41,805 bases of DNA, from NCBI GenBank assembly GCA_031285685.1, contig JAITVS010000337.1, positions 1-41,805 on the forward strand, given 5' to 3'. This DNA comes from Tannerella sp. Its GTDB lineage: Bacteria > Bacteroidota > Bacteroidia > Bacteroidales > Tannerellaceae. The position numbers were made by a program, and so were the translations under genes. This document shows positions 8,492 to 19,254 of the stretch, piece after piece (the first letter of the stretch is position 1; each line of letters opens with the position of its first letter). The notes under the pieces are model-generated. The model was not told the DNA's origin, did no database searches, and saw nothing but the letters and a program-made list of their open reading frames with translations.

Positions 8492-9145
8492 TTACGAACA
8501 TCCCCGACGTTTCCCCACCATCGAGTATACGATTTGTTTATCTACAACCGTATATTTCAAGGTATTAACGGCAATCAGGTCGCTTAATATATTCCGTGCG
8601 GTAGGATACTTTATATGAGCCACACGGCAAAATTGCCGTATATTAATATACGGATGGGATTCCAGATAATCCAGTATCTTTTTTACCGGACGTGTCAACG
8701 GCAGTAATAACCCGTCTGTACGCTCCTGCTTCTTCCATGAAAGGAGCAACACTTCGTTTGCCAGCTTATTTTCATCAGCGACACGTATATATGCCTTATA
8801 TTTATCATCTTTATCCGGGGCCGTATGAGGTTTTTTTTTGCTTGGAGCAATATATACTTCAAGGACTGTTTTTCCGTTTATTTCCCAACGCGTGGCGGTA
8901 AAAGGCACACTCGGACGGGTGTACATCGTTGAAGCCGCTTCGATCATATAGAACTCTTCTTCACTACGCACTCCGGCTATATTGCCATTATCTTTCACAC
9001 CGATCAGCAACCTTCCTCCGTCGGTATTAGCAAAAGCGCTAAGCGTACGCGCAATTTTTTTACTATCGCTCACTTCAAACTTAAAGTCAAGCTGCTGGTG
9101 CTCTCCCTGCGCTATCAATGCTTCTATCGGATGACCATTCTTCAT
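8492..9145 (-). CDS. AlbA_2 (Schlafen-type) domain ATP-binding protein
   Basis: A small cytoplasmic protein with an N-terminal AlbA_2 domain (about residues 10-125). The recognisable core is GEHQQLDFKFE, followed by TLSAFANTDGGRLLIGVKDNG, the signature of the divergent AAA_4/Schlafen family thought to bind nucleic acid or nucleotide. The C-terminal third (about 150-217) looks like a winged-helix domain and would fit DNA binding. The start at 9145 is preferred because the 22 extra residues from 9211 are hydrophobic and aromatic and lack family similarity. The gene is convergent with the DJ-1 gene and ends 31 bases from it. It is probably a transcriptional or stress-related regulator, but function in this family is not settled. 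Confidence 0.75.
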   Translation of the reverse strand: MKNGHPIEALIAQGEHQQLDFKFEVSDSKKIARTLSAFANTDGGRLLIGVKDNGNIAGVRSEEEFYMIEAASTMYTRPSVPFTATRWEINGKTVLEVYIAPSKKKPHTAPDKDDKYKAYIRVADENKLANEVLLLSWKKQERTDGLLLPLTRPVKKILDYLESHPYINIRQFCRVAHIKYPTARNILSDLIAVNTLKYTVVDKQIVYSMVGKRRGCS

Positions 9146-9234
9146 TTTCGTCAGATTGAAAGGGTAAAAATACAAATAAAATACTAACTTTACAAACTCA
9201 AATTGAAACACTTACATCATGAAACGAGCGTTTT

Positions 9235-9310
9235 AAATTCCAGGTTCAAAATTCCAGATTTCAAGTTCCAAATAAAAACATTGAACTTTGAACATGAAAC
9301 CTTGAACTTA
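9235..9310. repeat. Degenerate TTCCA/TTGAAC repeat patch
   Basis: In 76 bases the words AATTCCA, TTCAAA, CAAGTTCC, TTGAACTTTGAAC and CCTTGAACTT recur in both orientations, giving several overlapping short inverted repeats. The rest of the gap between the AlbA_2 gene and kdsB is AT-rich and contains the palindrome CTCGTACGAG at 9311-9320. Such patches are often members of dispersed non-coding repeat families, but this cannot be tested from one window. Confidence 0.4.
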
Positions 9311-9360
9311 CTCGTACGAGTTCTATATTACTTTAATGTTAAATTTTAATTTTTGTAAAT

Positions 9361-10119
9361 ATGAAATTTCTCGGAATAATCCCGGCACGCTACGCGTCCA
9401 CACGTTTTCCCGGCAAACCGCTGGCGGATATGGATGGTAAATCTATGATACAACGTGTTTATGAACAAGTCCTGTCAACAGTCGATCAACTGTATGTCGC
9501 CACCGACGACGGACGCATCTGTGAAACCGTTAAAAATTTCGGAGGTCATGTAGTCCTTACATCCGAAGAACATCGAAGCGGAACAGATCGCTGTTACGAA
9601 GCATTTCAAAAGATCGGCAGCAACTTTGATGTCATAATCAACATACAAGGAGATGAACCGTTCATTCAACCGGAGCAGATAGAGCTATTAAAAAATTGTT
9701 TTTCCGAAACAGATACACAGATAGCAACATTAGTCAAACCCTTTGATAAAAACGGAGATTTCGAACAAACTTTATTTAACCCTAACACACCTAAAGTTGT
9801 TCTTAACAATCAAAGTGAAGCGATGTATTTCAGCCGCTCCATTATTCCTTACATCCGGGGAGAAAAACATACCGGGTGGCTAAAGGCGCATCCGTTTTAC
9901 AAGCACATCGGATTGTATGCTTATCGTTCCGATGTCCTGAAAGAAATAACCGCATTGCCCCAATCAACACTCGAATTGGCAGAAAGCCTCGAACAACTAC
10001 GCTGGCTCCAAAACGGATATAAAATAAAAGTAGCCATAACCCACCAGGAAACAATCGGAATAGATACACCCGAAGATATGGAAAAAGCGTTGGAGTATTT
10101 CCGTACCCGGAAACTGTAA
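9361..10119 (+). CDS. kdsB: CMP-KDO synthetase
   Basis: 3-deoxy-manno-octulosonate cytidylyltransferase: activates KDO with CTP so it can be attached to lipid A, in the cytoplasm. The N-terminal nucleotide-binding loop IIPARYASTRFPGKPL (residues 5-20), the VATDDGRI strand, NIQGDEPFI (metal-binding Asp), and the C-terminal TIGIDTPEDME motif all match KdsB. Its 252 residues are the normal length. It faces the convergent yidC gene, with a bidirectional terminator between them. Confidence 0.95.
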   Translation: MKFLGIIPARYASTRFPGKPLADMDGKSMIQRVYEQVLSTVDQLYVATDDGRICETVKNFGGHVVLTSEEHRSGTDRCYEAFQKIGSNFDVIINIQGDEPFIQPEQIELLKNCFSETDTQIATLVKPFDKNGDFEQTLFNPNTPKVVLNNQSEAMYFSRSIIPYIRGEKHTGWLKAHPFYKHIGLYAYRSDVLKEITALPQSTLELAESLEQLRWLQNGYKIKVAITHQETIGIDTPEDMEKALEYFRTRKL

Positions 10120-10123
10120 CAGC

Positions 10124-10165
10124 AATAAAAAACAGTAACCGCAGAACGATTACTGTTTTTTTATT
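10124..10165. terminator. Bidirectional terminator between kdsB and yidC
   Basis: AATAAAAAACAGTAA (10124-10138) pairs with TTACTGTTTTTTTATT (10150-10165). The hairpin has A-rich and T-rich flanks, so it would terminate both the plus-strand kdsB and minus-strand yidC transcripts. Confidence 0.75.
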
Positions 10166-10202
10166 GCCGGAGTATTTTGTTTAAAACAATCCCGCTCTTA
10201 TG

Positions 10203-12131
10203 CTATCTTTTACTCGAATGCTGCTTTTTTTCACGTTCTTTCTGTTGCTTACGCGCCTGTTCCTGTTGCACACGCTGTGCTTCTTCCAGACGTTGCATAA
10301 AGCCGGATTTCTTTTTGGGCTTCTTCTTGTTCGCCTCTAATTTTGCCAATAATTTATCTTCATTAATTCCAAAACGGAATATCATCGTCTGTCCGATCGT
10401 AATCAATGTGGAAACAAGAAAGTAATAACTAAGCCCGGCCGAATTCTGATTAAACATAAAGAAAAACATAAATGGCATGATATACATCATCATATTCATC
10501 CCCGGCATCTGTTGCTGGCCGGTATTAGACATATTCATATTTACCTTTGTATAGATAACATTTACAATCGTCATCAGCAAACAAAACAGACTTATATGGT
10601 TTCCCAGAAATGTACTGATAAGAGGAATATTGAAATCCCATGATATAATCGCGTCATAAGTCGAAAGATCTTCCGCCCAGAGAAATCCCTGCTGACGAAG
10701 CTCAATCGCCGTCGGAAATAACCAGTATAATGCAATAAGGATCGGCATCTGAAGCAACATCGGCAAACATCCGCTCAACGGACTCGCCCCGGCGCTGCTG
10801 TATAACGCCATGGTTGCCTGCTGGAGTTCCATCGCCTGTTCTTTCTTAGGATATTTCAGCTTTAATGCCTCTACCTGCGGACGTAAAACGCGCATCTTCG
10901 CCTGCGACATATATGATTTATAGGTAAGCGGAAACAATACCAACTTCACTGCCAGTGTAAGAAGCAATATGATAAGGCCGTAGTTAGACATAAATTTCCC
11001 AAGAAAATCGAATATCGGCAGAATAAAAAACTTATTGATCGGACGTACCCACTTATAACCCATCGGAACCAGATTATCGAGATCCAGTTGATTATCTGCG
11101 TCTACTCCTTTATCATACGAACGTAACAACCTGTATTTATTCGGCCCGAAGAAATAACGGAATCCGATAGATTCATCCTTTGTGATATTAAACGCCACTG
11201 CCGTCGCCGTACTGAACTCTTTCAAATAATTTGCATCGGTCGCATTCTGTTTAGCTGAAAGGACAGTTCCCGCAAAAGAGGCATCTGCTATAAGCGCTGA
11301 TGTAAAATATTTATTCTTATAACCAATCCATTTCAAACGGTTTGAGATCTGTTTATCCTCATCTTTAGCTTCTCCGAAGTGCTCCACATCATCAGCCAGA
11401 TACTTATAATACAATCCGGTATACTGATTCTCCAGCTTACGTCCTTTTTCCTGTATCCGCATTTTCTGGCTCCATTGTATATCCAGTGCATTTGTCGAAT
11501 GAGCAAGAACGCCGTTCAATCCACTTGTCTTAATCGTAAAATTAAGCATGTAATCATCCGGATTCAAGGTATAAACAAAATCCACAACCCCATCATCACC
11601 CACATTTAAACGCATTGTAACAGAATTCTGCGATGTATTTTTTACCGGAGAAAAATACAGATCCGATGTATTTACGACACGATTCGTAGTTGTAACAAAT
11701 GTAATATTAAACTTTGAATCGTCACCTTCAAACAAGATCAGAGGCTCTTTCTCGTAGGTCACATAGTCTTTCACACGGGCATAACATACATACCCTCCCT
11801 TGCTGTTTATTTTTATTTCAACATTGTTATTTTCAAGCGTTATGATTTCTTCCGTTCCGGTTGCCGCCGAAGCAAATGCCCCAAAATTATTCTGTAATTT
11901 AACCTGACGAACCGTATCGGATAACTCATCCAGAGGCACATCACTGATAACAGCTTCTTTATTTGCCTGCTCCAGAACAGCAGCCTGCTGCATTTCACGT
12001 TGCACCATGGCGACGGAATCCTGATAGCGGCGCTGTGTTTCAATCTGCTCCTGAGACGGACGATTCAGCCAGGTAAAACCGATTAAGACTAACCCTATTA
12101 AAACAAAACCTATGATTGTATTTTTATCCAT
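10203..12131 (-). CDS. yidC: Membrane protein insertase YidC
   Basis: Inserts and folds inner-membrane proteins, alone or with SecYEG. The 642-residue protein has the Gram-negative layout: an N-terminal membrane segment (5-22), a large periplasmic domain (about 60-345), then a five-helix core starting at FFILPIFDFL. The conserved SYMSQAKMRVLRPQVEALK cytoplasmic loop and the GCLPMLLQMPILIALYWLF helix are diagnostic. The C-terminus is a long basic tail rich in Lys, Arg and Gln, suited to ribosome contact. It lies 29 bases downstream of pyrG on the same strand, so the two probably share a transcript. Ends at the shared terminator with kdsB. Confidence 0.96.
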   Translation of the reverse strand: MDKNTIIGFVLIGLVLIGFTWLNRPSQEQIETQRRYQDSVAMVQREMQQAAVLEQANKEAVISDVPLDELSDTVRQVKLQNNFGAFASAATGTEEIITLENNNVEIKINSKGGYVCYARVKDYVTYEKEPLILFEGDDSKFNITFVTTTNRVVNTSDLYFSPVKNTSQNSVTMRLNVGDDGVVDFVYTLNPDDYMLNFTIKTSGLNGVLAHSTNALDIQWSQKMRIQEKGRKLENQYTGLYYKYLADDVEHFGEAKDEDKQISNRLKWIGYKNKYFTSALIADASFAGTVLSAKQNATDANYLKEFSTATAVAFNITKDESIGFRYFFGPNKYRLLRSYDKGVDADNQLDLDNLVPMGYKWVRPINKFFILPIFDFLGKFMSNYGLIILLLTLAVKLVLFPLTYKSYMSQAKMRVLRPQVEALKLKYPKKEQAMELQQATMALYSSAGASPLSGCLPMLLQMPILIALYWLFPTAIELRQQGFLWAEDLSTYDAIISWDFNIPLISTFLGNHISLFCLLMTIVNVIYTKVNMNMSNTGQQQMPGMNMMMYIMPFMFFFMFNQNSAGLSYYFLVSTLITIGQTMIFRFGINEDKLLAKLEANKKKPKKKSGFMQRLEEAQRVQQEQARKQQKEREKKQHSSKR

Positions 12132-12160
12132 TCGCTTCTTTGTGATTTATAATTAGTGAG

Positions 12161-13915
<1,755 letters not shown>

Positions 13916-13980
13916 TTATTTTTTTTATACTTTTCCGGACATAATGGGCGCGAATGTCAGGTGAATACAAAAATAATAAT

Positions 13981-13988
13981 TACATTTG
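13981..13988 (+). promoter_or_regulatory. Probable -7 box for the DUF3078 gene
   Basis: TACATTTG matches TAnnTTTG 18 bases upstream of the first ATG. No clear TTTG box is found 19-20 bases further up, so the assignment is tentative. Confidence 0.45.
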
Positions 13989-14005
13989 CATTTTGAAATT
14001 GTTTA

Positions 14006-15424
14006 ATGAATATGATGATGAATTATATAAATAACTATTTGATGATGAATCATATAAATAACTACCATAGATTCTGCGCTTTATTTTCCGCCTTCGTATT
14101 ATTTTTCATTACCGACACAGATGCGCAATACCGAAAAACAAGCGGACTACCCCCGGAAGTTATGGCATGGACAGTTTCTACAATGGAACCATGGCCTCCA
14201 CACAGATATAAATCTCTTAAAGAGGCCATGATCGACAATAAAATTTTTATTCCGTTAGTCTTTCGTGGAGGCATGTTTCCCGAGTTTGATTATAAATATA
14301 GCCGTGACTCTATAAAAATAACGGACGCCCCTCCCATTCCTCCGGCCTTCGAATATAAAAGTAAACGCATCAGACCGATGTTCAGGCATTATAAGTTTGA
14401 CAAAATGCTGAACGATCTGGTCTATAAAAACGTAATGCTTCAAAATCCGGAAAAATTCAAATACTCGTTAAGACAATTGCCCGAAACAATCATCAAACCG
14501 CAAAGTATAGACAAATCCAATGAATATGTCGGAATAAATATCAAGGCGCCAGTTACGACTCCTCCTGAAAAGGTAGATCCCGTAATTAAATTCATTCCCG
14601 ACAGAAAATACTGGACTTCATCATTCTCGGCCGATATCAAATTTTCGCAGAACAGAACCTCGGACAACTGGTACAAAGGTGAAATAAATAATATGAATAT
14701 TTATACCAACACGATTACATCATACAACTATTCGAGAGACAAAATATCATTAACAAACACATTGTCCACGACTTTTACCATCAACAATGCGCCGAATGAT
14801 ACCATGCGCAACTATACGATCGGCAGTGACGAACTACGTCTCCGAAGCAATTTCGGATTGAAAGCGATCAGTAACTGGAACTACTCTTCTTCCGCAGAAT
14901 TTATCACATCCATGGGTAACAAATATGTAGCGAATTCGAAAGTAAAGAATTCCGCATTCCTCTCGCCATACACGATCAATGCCGGTATAGGTATGACTTA
15001 TGCGGTAAAACCTAAATTCAAAAAGAAAGACCGTTCCATGAATTTATCTTTATCGCTTGAACCGCTTTCATTTAAGTATATGTACAGCAAAGACAAAAAA
15101 ATCAATCTTTCGGCATATTTTGAAAAGGATGAAAACGGCAACTACGAACATGTACTGAGAACGTTCGGTTCGACTATAACAATGACAAATACCATCCAGT
15201 TCAATAAAAATGTGAGTTGGTATTCACGCCTGTATTATTTTACAAATTACGAACGTGTGTTAAGCGAATATGAAAACAAACTGGATTTAGCTCTGAGCAA
15301 ATATTTCTCCACAACTTTCTATTTATACCTGCGATACGACGATGGCGTCGAAAAAACCGAAGGATCAGATACATATCTGCAAGTGAACGAGATGTTTTCA
15401 TTCGGATTTAGTTACAAATGGTAA
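14006..15424 (+). CDS. DUF3078 outer-membrane beta-barrel protein
   Basis: A Bacteroidota family protein of unknown function, recognised by the DUF3078-like barrel region beginning YWTSSFSADIKFSQNRTSDNW and its position divergent from pyrG. After a hydrophobic signal sequence (FCALFSAFVLFFITDTDAQ) comes a 150-residue soluble region and then about 270 residues of alternating polar and aromatic beta-strands, ending in the barrel-like ...FSFGFSYKW with a terminal aromatic residue. Probably an outer-membrane protein. The N-terminus is uncertain: it contains a 27-base tandem duplication, so translation could start at 14006, 14012 or within the second copy (14042); the later starts give a more usual signal peptide. 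Function unknown. Confidence 0.75.
   Translation: MNMMMNYINNYLMMNHINNYHRFCALFSAFVLFFITDTDAQYRKTSGLPPEVMAWTVSTMEPWPPHRYKSLKEAMIDNKIFIPLVFRGGMFPEFDYKYSRDSIKITDAPPIPPAFEYKSKRIRPMFRHYKFDKMLNDLVYKNVMLQNPEKFKYSLRQLPETIIKPQSIDKSNEYVGINIKAPVTTPPEKVDPVIKFIPDRKYWTSSFSADIKFSQNRTSDNWYKGEINNMNIYTNTITSYNYSRDKISLTNTLSTTFTINNAPNDTMRNYTIGSDELRLRSNFGLKAISNWNYSSSAEFITSMGNKYVANSKVKNSAFLSPYTINAGIGMTYAVKPKFKKKDRSMNLSLSLEPLSFKYMYSKDKKINLSAYFEKDENGNYEHVLRTFGSTITMTNTIQFNKNVSWYSRLYYFTNYERVLSEYENKLDLALSKYFSTTFYLYLRYDDGVEKTEGSDTYLQVNEMFSFGFSYKW
14014..14067 (+). repeat. 27-base tandem duplication in the DUF3078 start region
   Basis: 14014-14040 and 14041-14067 are near-identical copies of a 27-base unit beginning GATGATGAAT, differing at a few positions. 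The unit length keeps the frame and doubles a nine-codon segment (MMNYINNYL then MMNHINNYH) just before the signal peptide core. Confidence 0.85.
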
Positions 15425-15472
15425 ATTTTGCTTACAAGTTATAATCTTTAACAAAAAATATTACTTGTATAT

Positions 15473-15503
15473 ATTGCCCATATACTTTTAATTACTATTT
15501 TTG
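15473..15503 (+). promoter_or_regulatory. Promoter of the rnf operon
   Basis: TATTTTTG (15496-15503) fits the -7 box exactly. ATTG (15473-15476), 19 bases upstream, is a one-mismatch -33 box. The first gene of the operon starts 38 bases downstream at 15541. Confidence 0.6.
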
Positions 15504-15508
15504 CGCCG

Positions 15509-15532
15509 AATTGCAAAGTAGAGTTTGCAATT
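15509..15532 (+). promoter_or_regulatory. Perfect hairpin at the rnf transcript start
   Basis: AATTGCAAA (15509-15517) and TTTGCAATT (15524-15532) form a perfect nine-base stem with a six-base loop at the predicted transcription start. It could be an operator palindrome or a stabilising 5' RNA stem. Confidence 0.5.
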
Positions 15533-15540
15533 TTAAGATT

Positions 15541-15984
15541 ATGACTAAAGATTATATTCGACATCAGGGCAAAGTTGAAAGGATTGAAAAACACAAAGTG
15601 TACGTCAGAATAGAACAAAAGGCGGCATGTAGTGATTGTCATGCAAAATCCGTATGCCTTGCTTCAGACAAAAAGGATAAAATCATAGAAGTGAATGATA
15701 ACTCCGGATGCTACTCTCTCCAGGAGGATGTTATTATTTCAGCCCGGTCGTCCATGGGACTTTTCGCAGTCATCATCGCCTTTGCCATACCGCTTATCCT
15801 GGTAATCGTTTCACTGATTGCCGGCATGAACACCAGCGGAAACGAAGTTATAGGAGGATTGGTCGGACTCTCGGTCCTTATTCCCTATTATTTTATATTG
15901 TATCTCTTTCGGGATAAATTAAAGAAAAAATTTATATTTACACTGTCAAAAATACCCGGGCTAACCCATAATCAACAAACGTAA
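15541..15984 (+). CDS. SoxR-reducing system / RseC-MucC family protein
   Basis: A small membrane protein found upstream of rnf genes in Bacteroidota and related to RseC, which in other bacteria takes part with Rnf/Rsx proteins in keeping SoxR reduced. Residues 1-75 are cytoplasmic and carry clustered cysteines (AACSDCHAKSVC), able to bind an iron-sulfur cluster. Two membrane segments follow (about 78-100 and 108-128). The ATG at 15541 is used because it lies after the promoter and hairpin; a TTG at 15511 would fall inside the hairpin. It is 13 bases from rnfB, so it is the first gene of the operon. Its role is probably in assembling or coupling the Rnf complex. Confidence 0.85.
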   Translation: MTKDYIRHQGKVERIEKHKVYVRIEQKAACSDCHAKSVCLASDKKDKIIEVNDNSGCYSLQEDVIISARSSMGLFAVIIAFAIPLILVIVSLIAGMNTSGNEVIGGLVGLSVLIPYYFILYLFRDKLKKKFIFTLSKIPGLTHNQQT

Positions 15985-15997
15985 CTAATTATTTATA

Positions 15998-16837
15998 ATG
16001 TATATAGCAATTATTTTATTAGGTATTATAGGAGCCGTAGCAGCTCTAATCCTGTTCTTTTTATCAAAGAAATTTGAAGTAAAGGAAGATCCTCGTATAG
16101 CCCAGGTTCTCGAAGCCTTACCGGGTGCCAACTGTGGCGGATGCGGATATCCGGGGTGCGGAGGTTTTGCCGTGGCATGTGTGAAAGCCGAAACCCTCGA
16201 AGGTTTATCCTGCCCGGTCGGTGGAGCAGACACAATGAAAAGCGTCGCTGTGATAATGGGCCAGGATGCCGGAGAAACGATTCCTCAGGTAGCGGTCGTG
16301 CGCTGTAACGGAACATGTGAAGTCCGCCCGCGCACAAATACTTATGACGGGGCTCAGAGTTGCGCCATCGCCTCGTCCTTGTATAGTGGCGATACGGGAT
16401 GTTCATTCGGATGTCTCGGACTGGGCGACTGTGTAGATGCCTGTGCATTCGATGCCATACACATAAACCTTACGACAGGTCTTGCCGAAGTAACTGAAGA
16501 AAAATGTGTAGCCTGCGGAGCATGTGTAAAAGCATGTCCGAAAAACATTATCGAAATGCGTAAAAAAGGCCCGAAATCACGCCGTATATTCGTATCATGT
16601 ATTAATAAGGACAAAGGCGGAGTCGCACGAAAAGCGTGTAAAAGTGCCTGCATCGGTTGCGGTAAATGTGAAAAAGAGTGTGCTTTCGAAGCTATCACAA
16701 TCACAAACAATCTGGCATATATCGATGATACTAAATGTCGCCTATGCCGCAAATGTGTGGCTGTATGCCCGACAGAAGCCATCCATGAATTGAATTTTCC
16801 TCCGCGCAAAACAGCGGTAGAAAATACGAATAACTAA
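15998..16837 (+). CDS. rnfB: Rnf complex subunit B (ferredoxin-type)
   Basis: Electron-entry subunit of the Rnf complex, taking electrons from reduced ferredoxin. An N-terminal membrane helix (residues 2-22) anchors it. The next domain binds a [4Fe-4S] cluster through CGGCGYPGCGGF and a later CPVGG cysteine. The C-terminal half holds several ferredoxin motifs: CLGLGDCVDAC, CVACGACVKACP, CIGCGKCEKEC and CRLCRKCVAVCP. The 279-residue length is typical of the anaerobe-type RnfB. The gene is followed by rnfC after 31 bases. Confidence 0.95.
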   Translation: MYIAIILLGIIGAVAALILFFLSKKFEVKEDPRIAQVLEALPGANCGGCGYPGCGGFAVACVKAETLEGLSCPVGGADTMKSVAVIMGQDAGETIPQVAVVRCNGTCEVRPRTNTYDGAQSCAIASSLYSGDTGCSFGCLGLGDCVDACAFDAIHINLTTGLAEVTEEKCVACGACVKACPKNIIEMRKKGPKSRRIFVSCINKDKGGVARKACKSACIGCGKCEKECAFEAITITNNLAYIDDTKCRLCRKCVAVCPTEAIHELNFPPRKTAVENTNN

Positions 16838-16868
16838 TTACTCATTACTAACTACTAAAAACTATAAA

Positions 16869-18197
16869 ATGCGCACCTTTCGAATTGGAGGCATACATCC
16901 ACCGGCAAGTAAACTATCGGCAGGTCAGCCGATACAAACGATAACACCGTCCGAGACCGTTGTTATACCATTAGGCCAGCATATAGGCGCTCCGGCATCT
17001 GCGGTAGTAGCAAAAGGCGATAAAGTCAAAGTCGGCACGCTGATCGGAAAAGCCGAAGGATTCGTTTCGGCAAACGTTCATTCGTCGGTGTCCGGAACCG
17101 TAGCTAAAGTTGATAGTATGACCGATGGTTCCGGCATTTCACGCCTTGCTGTATACATCAACACGGAAGATGACGAGTGGGAACCAGGCATCGACCGTAG
17201 TGAAACGTTGGTCAAAGATTGTAACCTGCCTGCAGCAGAAATCATAAAAAAGATAGAAGCCGCCGGTATTGTCGGTATGGGAGGAGCGACATTTCCTACC
17301 AAGATCAAATTGTCGCCTCCTCCGGGAAGTACCGCCGAAATTCTTATCGTTAATGCCGTAGAATGTGAACCTTACCTGACTGCCGATCATTCGCTGATGG
17401 TTGAAAAAGGAGAACAGATCATGATAGGAACGACAATCCTCATGAAAGCCATAAACGTCAGTCGCGCCGTAATAGGAATCGAATGCAACAAGCCGGACGC
17501 AATAGAACAGATGACAAAACTTTCGGCCGACTATGAAGGGATCGAAATAATGCCCCTCAAAATGCAATATCCGCAAGGGGGAGAAAAACAACTGATCGAC
17601 GCCGTTATACGCCGTCAGGTAAAAAGCGGAGCGCTTCCTATATCCGTAGGAGCGGTCGTCCAGAACGTCGGAACTGTTTATGCGGTTTATGAGGCCGTAC
17701 AAAAAAACAAGCCGCTTATCGAACGCGTCATCACGGTAACAGGAAAAAGTGTCGTGAAACCGTCTAACTTCTCCGCCCGTATCGGTACGCCTGTAAGTGT
17801 TCTCATCGATGCGGCGGGAGGGTTACCGGAAAACACCGGAAAAATAATCGGTGGAGGCCCCATGATGGGAAGAGCTATGATAAACACCAATGTACCTGTA
17901 ATGAAAGGTAGCTCGGGCATTCTGCTGATGACAAAAGAAGAATCCGTACGGCGTCCGATGCGCGATTGTATACGATGCACCAAATGTGTCGGCGCCTGCC
18001 CGATGGGCCTCGAACCAAGCCTGCTGATGAATCTTACGGAATATAAAGCATGGGAAGATGCTGAGAAAAACTACATAACAGATTGCATTGAATGTGGCTC
18101 GTGTAGCTATACATGCCCTGCCAACCGTCCCCTATTGGATTATATACGTATGGGCAAGAGTACTGTTATGGGCATCATCAGAACAAGAAAACAATAA
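16869..18197 (+). CDS. rnfC: Rnf complex subunit C
   Basis: Peripheral cytoplasmic subunit that exchanges electrons with NAD+/NADH and holds FMN and two [4Fe-4S] clusters. The nucleotide-binding region has GIVGMGGATFPTKIKL and the NAVECEPYLTADH segment, both shared with the NuoF/RnfC family. The clusters are bound by CIRCTKCVGACP and CIECGSCSYTCP. The 442-residue form lacks the long alanine-lysine tail of proteobacterial RnfC, as usual for anaerobes. Confidence 0.95.
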   Translation: MRTFRIGGIHPPASKLSAGQPIQTITPSETVVIPLGQHIGAPASAVVAKGDKVKVGTLIGKAEGFVSANVHSSVSGTVAKVDSMTDGSGISRLAVYINTEDDEWEPGIDRSETLVKDCNLPAAEIIKKIEAAGIVGMGGATFPTKIKLSPPPGSTAEILIVNAVECEPYLTADHSLMVEKGEQIMIGTTILMKAINVSRAVIGIECNKPDAIEQMTKLSADYEGIEIMPLKMQYPQGGEKQLIDAVIRRQVKSGALPISVGAVVQNVGTVYAVYEAVQKNKPLIERVITVTGKSVVKPSNFSARIGTPVSVLIDAAGGLPENTGKIIGGGPMMGRAMINTNVPVMKGSSGILLMTKEESVRRPMRDCIRCTKCVGACPMGLEPSLLMNLTEYKAWEDAEKNYITDCIECGSCSYTCPANRPLLDYIRMGKSTVMGIIRTRKQ

Positions 18198-18245
18198 CCA
18201 GATGAAATCAAGACTAATCATTCATACTAACTATATTTACATCGG

Positions 18246-19253
18246 ATGGAAAAAATAATTATATCCCCTTCGCCTCATATCCACAGCGGCGACACCATAA
18301 GCAAAAACATGTACGGAGTACTGATCGCGCTTATTCCTGCATTTCTGGTATCGCTCTATTGTTTCGGTCCGGGGGCATTGATTGTCACATTTGTATCGGT
18401 TGTATCCTGCGTCCTTTTCGAATACCTCATTCAGAAATTTTTATTCAAAAAAGAACCGACGGTATATGACGGATCCGCGATATTAACAGGAGTACTTCTG
18501 GCATTCAACCTGCCGTCAAATCTGCCGGTTTGGATCATTATACTGGGGGCGCTCGTTGCAATTGGAATCGGAAAAATGTCATTTGGCGGACTTGGGAATA
18601 ATATATTCAACCCGGCACTGGTCGGCCGTGTATTCCTGCTGATATCTTTTCCTGCACAGATGACGACATGGCCGGTGGCAGGAAGTTTTCCGATGACCTA
18701 TCTCGATGCACAAACCGGAGCGACAACATTGTCTCTTATCCATTTCAGCAACGACTATGCAACGCTGGGAAATTCGGCAATCGGGCTGACAGGTGGAAGT
18801 CTCGGGGAAATCAGTGAAATAGCCCTGCTTTTAGGTCTGGTATTCATGCTCTTCCGGAAAATAATCACATGGCACATCCCCGTATCCATACTCGGAACTG
18901 TTGCGGTATTCACCGGTTTACTTTTTGCCGGTACGATGCTTCATACCTACTACACATCCGGAATTACCGACATGCAAACGCTGATGGACTCCGCCAGAGT
19001 TTATAATCCCCTGGTACATCTCACCTCCGGAGGTTTAATGCTCGGGGCCGTATTTATGGCAACAGACTATGTAACATCCCCCATGAGCAAAAAAGGCATG
19101 GTTGTTTATGGCATCGGTATCGCAATAATCACAGTTGTCATACGCGCATTCGGAGCGTATCCCGAAGGTATGTCTTTCGCTATTCTGATTATGAATGCCT
19201 TTACACCGCTGATTAATACATATATAAAACCAAAACATTTCGGAGGAAAATAA
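18246..19253 (+). CDS. rnfD: Rnf complex subunit D
   Basis: Integral membrane subunit, part of the ion path, with about ten helices. The covalent-FMN motif is DAQTGATTLS, with the flavin expected on Thr160. The conserved YDGSAILTGVLLAFNLP and FGGLGNNIFNPALVGR segments are present. It overlaps no neighbour; only one base separates its stop from rnfG, so the two are translationally coupled. Confidence 0.95.
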   Translation: MEKIIISPSPHIHSGDTISKNMYGVLIALIPAFLVSLYCFGPGALIVTFVSVVSCVLFEYLIQKFLFKKEPTVYDGSAILTGVLLAFNLPSNLPVWIIILGALVAIGIGKMSFGGLGNNIFNPALVGRVFLLISFPAQMTTWPVAGSFPMTYLDAQTGATTLSLIHFSNDYATLGNSAIGLTGGSLGEISEIALLLGLVFMLFRKIITWHIPVSILGTVAVFTGLLFAGTMLHTYYTSGITDMQTLMDSARVYNPLVHLTSGGLMLGAVFMATDYVTSPMSKKGMVVYGIGIAIITVVIRAFGAYPEGMSFAILIMNAFTPLINTYIKPKHFGGK

Positions 19254-19254
19254 G

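Noticed and set aside
16026-16809. Long minus-strand frames over rnfB
   Set aside because: They are shadows of a strongly supported ferredoxin-type gene with clear cysteine motifs on the plus strand.
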